A stretch of DNA of 64,000 nt from Lentzea pudingi. GTDB taxonomy: Bacteria; Actinomycetota; Actinomycetes; Mycobacteriales; Pseudonocardiaceae. Positions 8,630-15,773 of the stretch are shown here, one piece after another. A model generated the notes under the pieces. It was given only the letters and a program-made list of their open reading frames with translations, was not told the DNA's origin and ran no database searches. The position numbers were made by a program, and so were the translations under genes. Positions within the stretch are counted from its first letter, which is position 1, and each line of letters opens with the position of its first letter. Location of the stretch: assembly GCF_014646255.1 (NCBI RefSeq), contig NZ_BMNC01000010.1, forward strand, positions 62,001 through 126,000, written 5' to 3'.

Positions 8630-8752
8630 TCAGCTGCGAGCCGCGTAGGCGGTGACCTCCATCGGAGTCTCGAAGTCGCGGAAGTCGGGCTTGACCCACT
8701 CGCGCCTGACCTCGGGCAGCTTGGTCTCGGTCGTGGTGACGGCAACGTTCAT
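8630..8752 (-). CDS. pqqA: PQQ precursor peptide PqqA
   Basis: A 40-residue peptide, short enough to be missed by length filters. It ends WVKPDFRDFETPMEVTAYAARS-like; Glu32 and Tyr36 form the conserved E-x3-Y pair that PqqE crosslinks and that becomes PQQ. ATG 8752 has GAGGAG about 5 bases upstream. At 40 residues it is longer than the classical 22-24 residue PqqA; the extra is a Thr/Glu-rich leader. It is the first gene of the leftward pqq operon. Confidence 0.92.
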   Translation of the reverse strand: MNVAVTTTETKLPEVRREWVKPDFRDFETPMEVTAYAARS

Positions 8753-8794
8753 GCGCAACTCCTCGGGTGTCGGGCCTACCTGCCCGAACCGGGC

Positions 8795-8809
8795 TGGCAA
8801 GCGCTTTCC
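8795..8809. promoter_or_regulatory. Candidate LacI-type operator upstream of pqqA
   Basis: The sequence TGGCAAGCGCTTTCC is centred on the perfect 8-base palindrome AAGCGCTT at 8799-8806, about 45 bases upstream of the pqqA start. This core resembles LacI/GalR or CcpA-type operators. No LacI-family gene is in the window, so the cognate factor is unknown. It lies in the 288-base divergent region between pqqA and the sugar dehydrogenase and could affect either. Confidence 0.35.
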
Positions 8810-9040
8810 GTGGGGTGCGGCGGCGACCCACACGGTATGTCTTCCGGGCCACCAAGGTCTAGACCGTCCACGAAGTTCCCGAAAGTCATCGGACGGGTGG
8901 TGTCCCGTTTCGCTGGTTCGGAACCCGGGAATACCGGGACCTCCGACCACTGTTGCGGGGTACTGCGATCTGTGATTGCGTAGACACTCCCTGCAACTCC
9001 GCCGTCGCAGACAACCACGAGCGGACCCGAAGGAGAGCAC

Positions 9041-10075
9041 ATGCGTGCTCGTCGTATCGCAGCGGCAGCAGCCTGCACTGCCATGACCGCGTCCCTCTGC
9101 GTCGTGCCGGCCTCGGCGCAGGACGACCCCTCCGTCCTGGCCGAACGGACACTCGCCACGAGGCTCGACATCCCGTGGGACATCGAGTTCCTGCCGGACG
9201 GCAGCGGCATCTTCACCGAGCGGGACACCAGGAAGATCAAGAAACTCCAGGGCACGACCGTGACCGAACTGGACACGGTGGAACAGGCCCAGACGACCGG
9301 TGGTGAGGGCGGACTGCTCGGCCTCGCCGTGTCGAAGAGCTTCGCGACCGACAACTCGGTCTTCATCTACTACTCCACGGCGAACGACAACCGCGTCGCC
9401 AAGCTGCAGCTCGGTGGCACGCCACAGCCGATCGTGACCGGCATCCCGAAGAACCGCTACCACAACGGCGGCGGGCTGGAGTGGGGTCCGGACGGCTTCC
9501 TGTGGGCGACCACGGGCGACGGCCAGAACACGTCCACCGCGCAGAACTGGAACTCGCTGGGCGGCAAGGTCCTGCGCTTCGACGCCACGGGCAAGCCCGC
9601 TGCCGGCAACCCTCGCGCCGGCAGCGTCGTCTACTCGATCGGCCACCGCAACGTCCAGGGCATCACGTGGATCGGCAACACCGCGTACGCCACGGAGTTC
9701 GGCAACAGCAGGACCGACGAGGTCAACCGCATCGAGGCCGGCAAGAACTACGGCTGGCCGACGTGTGAGGGCAACTGCAACACCGCGGGCATGACCAACC
9801 CGGTCAAGACGTGGTCCACCAGCCAGGCCGGTCCGACCGGCATCGCCTTCTACAAGAACGCCCTGTACGTCGGCGCGGTCACCGGCAAGCGCGTGTGGAA
9901 GATCCCGGTGAACGGCACCACGCTCGGCACCCCGCAGGCGGTGTTCACGAGCTACGGCCGCGTGCGCGCGGTGGCCCCGGCGCCGGACGGCACGCTGTGG
10001 CTGGGCACGTCCAACCAGGACGCGAACGGCTCACCCGGCGCGAACGACGACCGGATCATCTCCACCGACGGCTAG
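9041..10075 (+). CDS. Secreted PQQ-dependent sugar dehydrogenase (GSDH family)
   Basis: A 344-residue six-bladed beta-propeller protein of the glucose/sorbosone dehydrogenase family, with a signal peptide ending at VVPASAQ (residue ~27). Family segments visible are RLDIPWDIEFLPDG, GGEGGLLGLA (with the usual catalytic His position not obvious), RYHNGGGLEWGPDGFLW, IGHRNVQG and EFGNSRTDEVNRI. The start is ATG 9041 with AAGGAG 7 bases upstream. It is divergent from the pqq operon, which supports it being the PQQ user. It probably oxidises aldoses outside the membrane; the substrate is not defined. The 3' end meets the convergent deacetylase gene with 3 bases between. Confidence 0.88.
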   Translation: MRARRIAAAAACTAMTASLCVVPASAQDDPSVLAERTLATRLDIPWDIEFLPDGSGIFTERDTRKIKKLQGTTVTELDTVEQAQTTGGEGGLLGLAVSKSFATDNSVFIYYSTANDNRVAKLQLGGTPQPIVTGIPKNRYHNGGGLEWGPDGFLWATTGDGQNTSTAQNWNSLGGKVLRFDATGKPAAGNPRAGSVVYSIGHRNVQGITWIGNTAYATEFGNSRTDEVNRIEAGKNYGWPTCEGNCNTAGMTNPVKTWSTSQAGPTGIAFYKNALYVGAVTGKRVWKIPVNGTTLGTPQAVFTSYGRVRAVAPAPDGTLWLGTSNQDANGSPGANDDRIISTDG

Positions 10076-10078
10076 GAG

Positions 10079-11245
10079 CTAGTTGCGGGCAGCGGGCATC
10101 CGGCGGAGCTGGTCGAGCACCGCCGGATCCTGCAGCTGCATCCACTGGATCACCTCGGTGTAGGTGGCGCACACCGTCTCCGGCTTGTCGCACACGAACT
10201 CCATGAACTGCTCCATCGCCGTCGAGAACGCGTTGCCGTTCCACTCGTTGAAGTGGTTGCCGACGACGATCGGCGCGCGGTTGCCGTTCAACGCCGCTTG
10301 GTGCACCGACTTGTAGGTGTCGAGCACGATCTGGGAGAAGTCGGCCGCGCGCCAGGGCTCGTCCTTGGCCTGGTTGAGCGAGTACCAGAGGTTGAAGTCC
10401 ATCATGACGACCTGCTTGCCCAGTCCGGGAACGCGGACCTCGGGCATCGGGAACTCGTAGAGTCCGTTTTGGACGGTCGGCCACTGCACGCCGAGCGCGA
10501 CCTGGCTGGTGTCGTAGACGAGCCCGTTCGCGGCCATCGCGGGGAAGGCCTGGTCCCACTTGCCTTCCAGGCACGGCGTCCGTCCACCCCGGACGGCGTC
10601 GGCGGGCAGGTTCAGCCCGGCGGCGCGGGACCTGTCGACGATCTGCTTGAACTGGGCGAGCTCCGCGTTCCAGGCCGCGGTGTCCCACTTGTCGACCGAC
10701 GGCTGGGAGCCGTTCGAGCAGAAGTGGCCGTTGTAGTGCGTGCCGATCTCGTGGCCGTCGGCGATCACCTGGTTCAGGTAGGCGATGCGCGACGTGACGT
10801 CCTGCCTGGTGCCGCCGAAGTCGATGTCGGACAGGCCGCGCTTGAGGCCCGCCGGGGGCTGGTACTGGCTCTTGTCCGGGTCCGCCAGCATGTAGACACC
10901 GGACAGCAGGCCCGTCACGTGCGCGTTCTTGGCCTTCGCGATCGGCAGGACCTTGTCCCAGTGCTGCTTCGACACCGCGCCGTCGAACGAGAAGAGCACG
11001 AACTGCGGTGGCTTCTCACCCGGCGCGAGCTTGTGCATCCACGGCTGCTTCGCCACCTGCTCGGGCGTGGGGGCGGGCACCGTCGGCGTCGGTCCGGCGT
11101 CCTTGGGAGCGGGCAGTCTCGGTGCCATCGGCAGGGGGCCCGAGTCCGCCTGGGGCGCCGGGTCGTTCTGGGAGCCCAGCGTCATCACCATCGCCAGAAC
11201 CAGCCCCAGAGCCAGGCCCGTGGTCAACCATCCCCACCGCTTCAC
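10079..11245 (-). CDS. Exported polysaccharide-deacetylase-like protein
   Basis: A 388-residue protein with an N-terminal signal/anchor (WGWLTTGLALGLVLAMVM), a Pro-rich linker to ~residue 75, then a deacetylase-like TIM-barrel. FVLFSFDGAVS corresponds to the metal-Asp strand (FDGA instead of the usual DDG), and EIGTHYNGHFC supplies HxxxH-type metal His. The internal Cys pairs fit an extracytoplasmic location. Because the first motif deviates from TFDDG, catalytic activity is uncertain. The start is GTG 11245. The gene is upstream of and divergent from nothing close; the sortase gene follows it in the same direction with 52 bases between. Confidence 0.7.
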   Translation of the reverse strand: MKRWGWLTTGLALGLVLAMVMTLGSQNDPAPQADSGPLPMAPRLPAPKDAGPTPTVPAPTPEQVAKQPWMHKLAPGEKPPQFVLFSFDGAVSKQHWDKVLPIAKAKNAHVTGLLSGVYMLADPDKSQYQPPAGLKRGLSDIDFGGTRQDVTSRIAYLNQVIADGHEIGTHYNGHFCSNGSQPSVDKWDTAAWNAELAQFKQIVDRSRAAGLNLPADAVRGGRTPCLEGKWDQAFPAMAANGLVYDTSQVALGVQWPTVQNGLYEFPMPEVRVPGLGKQVVMMDFNLWYSLNQAKDEPWRAADFSQIVLDTYKSVHQAALNGNRAPIVVGNHFNEWNGNAFSTAMEQFMEFVCDKPETVCATYTEVIQWMQLQDPAVLDQLRRMPAARN

Positions 11246-11297
11246 ACCTTAGGAGACGATTCATCACCTGAACGGGTTGCGTGAGGTGTGCGATTGA

Positions 11298-11999
11298 CTA
11301 CTGAACGGGTTCGGCGATGACCACTCTGTTCGCTTCGTACCCCTGCTGACCACCGATCCAGGTACCGCCGCAGGTGACCAGCACCAGCCGGTGCGGCCCG
11401 CGCGGCCCGAAGAACTCGACGGCGCGCGCCGGGAGCTCCTCCTTGCGGACGGTCTCGATCTGCTTGATGCGGAACTTGAACTCCTTGCCCGCGCTGTCGG
11501 CGATGACGACCTCACGGCCGTTCTGCGCCTGCCACAGCTCCGCGAACGGGCCCTTCGCGCCCTTCCAGTCGACGTGCCCGGCGAGCACCGTCGCGCCCTC
11601 GGAGGCCGCGAGCTCGGTGCCCCACCACGTCGCCTCGCCGATGCCGTCGGGCACGGGCAGCACGCCGTCCTTGACCTCCTTGCGCACCAACGTCGCCGAA
11701 CCCCCGGAGGGCAGGCGGACGGAACCCGGACCCGCCTTGGGCGGCGCGGGCTGCTGCTGTTGCTGCGTGGTGGGATCGGCGGGCCTGGCGTTGGCCGTGT
11801 TCGCCCCGCCGACCAGCCCGGTGAGGTCGGGACCGCGGCCGGTGCTCAGGCTGTCGGCGACCGGCCCCGGTCCCACCACCGGGATCTCGTCCGCGACCGC
11901 GCGGCCGGCGACGACCTCGGTCTCGGACGTGGTGACCAGCACGCTGGCGGCGGCCACACCCGCCACCAGCACGCCGGTCAGGAAAGCCTTGGGACTCAC
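11298..11999 (-). CDS. Class F sortase
   Basis: A 233-residue sortase with an N-terminal membrane anchor (residues 6-24), a Pro/Gln linker to ~95, and a catalytic beta-barrel. His142 (LAGHVDW), Cys210 (LVTCGG) and Arg225 (ANRVV) are the sortase triad in the expected order. The size and lack of a C-terminal TM fit class F, common in actinobacteria. GTG 11999 overlaps the stop of the upstream SpaA-type gene by 4 bases, so enzyme and likely substrate are cotranscribed. Class F sortases usually anchor LPxTG-type proteins to the wall. Confidence 0.88.
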   Translation of the reverse strand: MSPKAFLTGVLVAGVAAASVLVTTSETEVVAGRAVADEIPVVGPGPVADSLSTGRGPDLTGLVGGANTANARPADPTTQQQQQPAPPKAGPGSVRLPSGGSATLVRKEVKDGVLPVPDGIGEATWWGTELAASEGATVLAGHVDWKGAKGPFAELWQAQNGREVVIADSAGKEFKFRIKQIETVRKEELPARAVEFFGPRGPHRLVLVTCGGTWIGGQQGYEANRVVIAEPVQ

Positions 12000-13384
12000 T
12001 GCCTGCGCCACACCAGGAAGCCTGCCAGCGCCGCGCCGAGCAGCACCAGGCCACCCGCCGTCAGCATCAGTCCCGGACGGAGCCGCGTGTCGAACGACGC
12101 GGTCGCGACCGGCGTCTGACCGTCGGTGCCCGCCGGGATCGTGCTGGGCACGACCGGCTTGTTCGGCTTGTTCACCAGTTCCAGCGCCAGGGTCTGACCC
12201 GCCGCGAGCGTGCCGCACGCCGACGGTGGCGCCTTCGGGTCGAAGAACTCCTCGTAACCCTTGGGCGCGGCCACCTCGACGAGGCAGATCTCCTGCGGGG
12301 TGCGCAGGTCCGGGATCTCGACCGTGCCGTCGGGACCGGTCTGCAGCACCAGCGGCTTGCCGTCCGTGCCGACCAGGTCGGTGTCGTCCTGCTTCTTCGC
12401 GGCCTTCGTCTGGTCCTTGGCCGTGACGCGCAGCGCGACGCCCGCGATGGACTTCTTCGTCTCCGAGTCGATCTTCGTGATCTTCACGGCACCGGGAGCG
12501 GTCTTGGCAGTGCCGTTCGCGGCGGCGTTCAGCTTCTTCTCGCCGCCGGTCGTGACCATGCGCTGCATGTTCTCGGTCTGGATCGGGAAGTGCACGACCG
12601 GCTTGTCGGCGGGCGAGTCCGCGACGGCCGCGATCGACGGCTTGGGGCCGGTGGCGATGACCTTGACGGCGGCGGGGCTGCCGTCCGCGCCCGTGGTGGC
12701 CGTGCCGCTGGTGGCGCCGTCGGCCAGCTTCGCGTCGGTCAGGGTGAAGTTGATCGGGGCGTTCGTGACGCCCTTGTCGTTCGCCTTGACCAGCGACAGC
12801 GTCCAGGTGGACTCGGTGTCGATGATCAGCGGTTTCTTCGGCGCGGTCGCGGTGAGCTTCCACGGGCCGCGGTTCGCCTCGGCGTCGGTCTTGAGGCGCG
12901 CGACGGCGTCCAGGACGGGCTGCGGCAGGCGCGCGGCGTAGAAGGCCGCGTCGTAGGCGAGGAACTTCGGGTCGGTCGTGTCGAGCCGCACCGCGCCGTC
13001 GGGCACCGACGTCCAGCTGTGCAGCAGGTGCGCGAGGGCCGCGGCCTCCTCCGGCGACTTGGTCGTGGAGTAGCGCAGCAGCAGGTAGGAGATGTTCGCC
13101 GCGATGTCCGGTGCGAGGTCCTTGCCCGCCTTGGTGCGCAGTGCGTCACCGGGCTGGTAGCCGACGTTGCTGTCCGGCGCGGGCAGTGCGTACTGGACGC
13201 ACCACACCTGCTTGTCCTGCCAAATGTATGAGCCGTGCCACTCGCTACCGGGTGTGGCGTTGGGCTGGAGCCCTGACGCGTTGTGGCCGATGCCCTTGAC
13301 GCCGACAGCTGTCGCCGTCGCGGGGACGGTCAGGAGCGCGAGCCCCGAAACCATCGCCACGGCGGCCAGACGTTTCCAGCCCAT
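11996..13384 (-). CDS. SpaA-domain cell-surface protein
   Basis: A 462-residue exported protein: signal peptide 1-26 (ending ATATA), an N-terminal domain with WCVQYALP that may be a thioester-type adhesin domain, an Ig-like middle (~190-310), and a SpaA/Cna-B pilin-like domain at ~320-415 (AVKITKIDSETKKSIAGVAL, ICLVEVAAPKGY). The C-terminus has a hydrophobic span and Arg-Arg-Gln tail (GLVLLGAALAGFLVWRRQ), as in sortase substrates, but no LPxTG-like motif is visible before it. ATG 13384 gives a proper signal peptide. It is directly upstream of the class F sortase and overlaps it by 4 bases. Confidence 0.8.
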   Translation of the reverse strand: MGWKRLAAVAMVSGLALLTVPATATAVGVKGIGHNASGLQPNATPGSEWHGSYIWQDKQVWCVQYALPAPDSNVGYQPGDALRTKAGKDLAPDIAANISYLLLRYSTTKSPEEAAALAHLLHSWTSVPDGAVRLDTTDPKFLAYDAAFYAARLPQPVLDAVARLKTDAEANRGPWKLTATAPKKPLIIDTESTWTLSLVKANDKGVTNAPINFTLTDAKLADGATSGTATTGADGSPAAVKVIATGPKPSIAAVADSPADKPVVHFPIQTENMQRMVTTGGEKKLNAAANGTAKTAPGAVKITKIDSETKKSIAGVALRVTAKDQTKAAKKQDDTDLVGTDGKPLVLQTGPDGTVEIPDLRTPQEICLVEVAAPKGYEEFFDPKAPPSACGTLAAGQTLALELVNKPNKPVVPSTIPAGTDGQTPVATASFDTRLRPGLMLTAGGLVLLGAALAGFLVWRRQ

Positions 13385-13703
13385 TTGGATCTTGATCCCC
13401 TCTGACCTGCGGATTATCCCGCGTGCGAGCTTGTCGGTCCCCCACACCGGGGACAAGCCGCCACGAGGGGGAAGTGTCCCGCTACTCTGCGTGTGAACGT
13501 GATTGGAATGTGACGCGGCTTACTCGGTTCGGGTGGGACACGCCGCGACACGCCGTAGTCGTATAACGCTCTGGAGTTGGCGCAGTATTTGCGCACGTGT
13601 GATCGTCGTCGGGGGTAAAGTCGCCTTTACCGATGGGGAACATGGCACCGAGCGTGCTCGTTGAACCCAGTGACGGCGTAAAGCAACGCCACAGGAGGAT
13701 CAG
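13385..13703. promoter_or_regulatory. Divergent intergenic region between the surface protein and the Bax-inhibitor gene
   Basis: A 319-base gene-free region holding promoters for both directions. Two inverted repeats stand out: GCGCA/TGCGC with a 5-base spacer at 13580-13594, and GGTAAAG/CTTTACC with a 4-base spacer at 13614-13631. Both lie closer to the rightward gene, which has AGGAGG at 13695-13700. They could be operators or short RNA hairpins in the 5' leader; no regulator is suggested by the context. Confidence 0.4.
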
Positions 13704-14513
13704 GTGCGCTCGAGCAGCAACCCGGCCTTCCGCAACCTGCCGACCGGCGGCGGGTACGGAGGCTACGCAGGCTTCGGCCAGCCAGAGCAGCAGGCTGGCT
13801 ACCAGCAGGCCCCGCCGCCGCTGACCAGCGAGCGGCCGATGACGATCGACGACGTCGTCACCAAGACGGGCATGACGCTCGCCCTGGTGGCCACGACGGC
13901 CGTCATCACGTACCTCATGAAGGCGTGGGGTCTGCTGTTCCCCGCGGCGATCATCGGTCTGGTGCTCGCCCTCGTCATCATGTTCAAGAAGATGCCGAGC
14001 CCGCCGCTCGTCCTCGCCTACGCCGCCGTTGAGGGTGTCTTCCTCGGCGCGTTCAGCGGGATCATCGGCAACATGGTCGACCGCATGACCGGCAACCCGG
14101 GTCAGGGTGTCGTGATGATCGGTCAGGCCATCATCGGCACGCTCGGCGTGTTCTTCGGAATGCTCGTCGTCTACAAGACGGGTGCGATCCGCGTCACGCC
14201 GAAGTTCACCAAGTGGATCGTCGGCGCGATCATCGGCGTCGGCATCCTCATGCTCTTCAACCTGGTCATGAGCTTCTTCACCGACGGCGGCCTCGGCCTC
14301 CGCAGCGGTGGCCCGCTCGCGATCATCTTCAGCCTCGTCTGCATCGGCCTCGCGGCGTTCAGCTTCCTGATCGACTTCGACGCCGCCGACCAGGCGATCC
14401 GCGCCGGCGTGCCGGCCAAGTTCGCGTGGCAGATCGCGTTCGGTCTCACGGTCACCCTGGTGTGGCTGTACACCGAGATCCTGCGCCTGCTGTCGTACTT
14501 CAACTCGGACTGA
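13704..14513 (+). CDS. Bax inhibitor-1/YccA family membrane protein
   Basis: A 269-residue protein with a Gly/Gln/Pro-rich cytoplasmic N-terminus (~1-45) followed by seven predicted hydrophobic segments, ending in a helix with acidic residues (LIDFDAADQAI). This is the actinobacterial YccA/BI-1 layout. The family comprises membrane proteins linked to ion (Ca2+/H+) leak or stress resistance; the bacterial role is poorly defined. The start is GTG 13704, four bases after AGGAGG plus spacer. The gene is monocistronic, followed by a hairpin terminator. Confidence 0.88.
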   Translation: MRSSSNPAFRNLPTGGGYGGYAGFGQPEQQAGYQQAPPPLTSERPMTIDDVVTKTGMTLALVATTAVITYLMKAWGLLFPAAIIGLVLALVIMFKKMPSPPLVLAYAAVEGVFLGAFSGIIGNMVDRMTGNPGQGVVMIGQAIIGTLGVFFGMLVVYKTGAIRVTPKFTKWIVGAIIGVGILMLFNLVMSFFTDGGLGLRSGGPLAIIFSLVCIGLAAFSFLIDFDAADQAIRAGVPAKFAWQIAFGLTVTLVWLYTEILRLLSYFNSD

Positions 14514-14529
14514 CGCAACGGGTGTGCTG

Positions 14530-14561
14530 GAGGGGCGTTCCGCTGCGGCGGGGCGCCCCTT
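14530..14561 (+). terminator. Hairpin terminator after the Bax-inhibitor gene
   Basis: AGGGGCG at 14531-14537 pairs with CGCCCCT at 14554-14560, with an inner CCGC/GCGG stem. It starts 17 bases after the stop codon and lacks a U tract, typical for actinobacterial terminators. Confidence 0.6.
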
Positions 14562-14608
14562 CGGCGTTCGGGACGACGATCAGGAATTCGACTTCTGGGG
14601 GAATTGCG

Positions 14609-15019
14609 ATGGACTCCGCATATCAGCTGATCATGGAACCACCGTCAGTCGACGACTACCTGCGATTGCGCAAGGAATCCGGACTGAGCGAAAGAACTCG
14701 CGAAGAAGCCGAGAACGGCATCAAGGGTGCCTGGGCCAGCGCGAGCGTCATTCACGTGGAATCAGGTGAAACCGCCGGCATGGGCCGCGTGCTCGGCGAC
14801 GGAGGCTGGTACTTCGTCGTCATCGACATGGCGGTACTTCCACACCATCAACGCAAAGGCCTCGGCGACGCGATCATGACCGCGCTGCTGGCGAGGATCT
14901 ACGAGGCCTCGCCCGGCGCACAGGTCAGTCTGCTCGCCGATCCGCCCGGCCGTCGTCTCTACGCACGGCACGGCTTCGTGGAGAGCGCACCGGGTTCGAT
15001 CGGGATGTGGCGGCGCTAA
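14609..15019 (+). CDS. GNAT-family N-acetyltransferase
   Basis: A 136-residue acetyltransferase. The acetyl-CoA pyrophosphate-binding segment is DMAVLPHHQRKGLGDAIM (the Q/R-x-x-G-x-G/A loop appears as HQRKGLG), and the C-terminal LYARHGFVESAPG is the usual final strand pair. ATG 14609 follows a GGGGGAA stretch at a suitable distance. The acceptor substrate is unknown. The TAA stop is the first triplet of an IS-type inverted repeat, so an IS remnant lies directly behind the gene. Confidence 0.85.
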   Translation: MDSAYQLIMEPPSVDDYLRLRKESGLSERTREEAENGIKGAWASASVIHVESGETAGMGRVLGDGGWYFVVIDMAVLPHHQRKGLGDAIMTALLARIYEASPGAQVSLLADPPGRRLYARHGFVESAPGSIGMWRR

Positions 15020-15400
15020 GTGTTGTCCCGTTATGGGTGAGTCGATAGCTCCCTTGTTGGAGGCAAGGATGCCGAATGTCATCGGTTCGTTGAGCTCTGA
15101 CAAGGGAAACAGCTCGTGAGCCTGTCGCATCGAGCACGTGTGGTCGCGCGTTTGGAGGAGTCGCCGCTCACCACGACGATCGCCGACGACGGCTATCCCG
15201 GCAGTCCGCGCCCGCGTCGAGCACGTCTTCGCGCGAATGAAGACTTGGAAGATCCTCCGCGACTGCCGACTCAGGAGCGATGGCGTTCACCACGCCATGC
15301 TCGGCATCGCTCGGATGCACAACCTCGCCGGATGGACGAGCGGTGCATGACAGCCGACCATGCCTGAAGCGACTCGGAGATCTTTGCGGGACAGCCCTTA
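15017..15400. mobile_element. IS5-type insertion sequence remnant with both terminal inverted repeats
   Basis: The left end TAAGTGTTGTCCCGTTA (15017-15033) matches the reverse complement of the right end (15384-15400) at 13 of 17 positions, sharing the TGTCCCG core seen in actinobacterial IS5-family ends. Only ~384 bases separate the ends, far less than a functional element (~0.8-1 kb). The interior keeps a transposase C-terminal fragment. The ends coincide with the TAA stop of the acetyltransferase and, on the other strand, the TAA stop of the small Cys protein. Confidence 0.7.
15138..15350 (+). pseudogene. Truncated IS5-family (DDE_Tnp_4-like) transposase
   Basis: The readable part ARVEHVFARMKTWKILRDCR followed by a LGIARMHNLAGW-type tail is the C-terminal end of IS5-type transposases, including the last catalytic Glu region (VEHVFARMK). 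The first ~20 codons, around the ORF start, do not continue the family sequence, and the N-terminal two thirds with the first two catalytic Asp are absent. It lies inside the IS remnant bounded by inverted repeats. It cannot encode an active enzyme. Confidence 0.75.
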
Positions 15401-15610
15401 GGCGCGCCAGCGCACGTCCGGCAGTTCGGTGCCCACCTTGATCAGGCAGTCCACGCACAACGACCCCGCCTGCGCGCGCGACACCCGTTCGTCGGGCACC
15501 GAATGATCGCAGACGGCCTCGTAAAAGCTGCGCGGAGAACCGTTCGCTTGATCGAGCGAGAAAGCATGGCATTGCAGGTCGTATTCGCTTTGCCACCACA
15601 CATAGGGCAT
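15398..15610 (-). CDS. Small Cys/His-containing hypothetical protein
   Basis: A 70-residue protein with a strong ribosome-binding site (AAGGAGGGG) 8 bases before ATG 15610. It has Trp-rich start VWWQSEYDLQ, then CHAF, a CDHSVP segment and SLCVDCL, i.e. Cys/His spaced as a possible small zinc-binding motif (C/H...C-x2-C). Similar short proteins are found widely in actinomycetes without known function. Its TAA stop lies in the right inverted repeat of the adjacent IS remnant. A role in zinc or nucleic-acid binding is only a guess. Confidence 0.6.
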   Translation of the reverse strand: MPYVWWQSEYDLQCHAFSLDQANGSPRSFYEAVCDHSVPDERVSRAQAGSLCVDCLIKVGTELPDVRWRA

Positions 15611-15705
15611 GTCCGACCCCTCCTTACTCGTCGGTAGGGACGGACTTCCCCTCGCCTGATGACGCCAATGCGCGACGTTTCATCTCATCGGCAGAAAGGG
15701 GGCAG

Positions 15706-15742
15706 GCAAGTAGCTCCGTTCGGGTGAAGCGGAGCTACTTGC
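15706..15742 (-). terminator. Hairpin terminator downstream of the thiolase gene
   Basis: GCAAGTAGCTCCG (15706-15718) and CGGAGCTACTTGC (15730-15742) form a perfect 13-bp stem with an 11-base loop, 32 bases beyond the thiolase stop on the minus strand. No U tract follows. Confidence 0.75.
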
Positions 15743-15773
15743 AAGCGTCAATTTGCAGATCTTGTGCGAAAGA

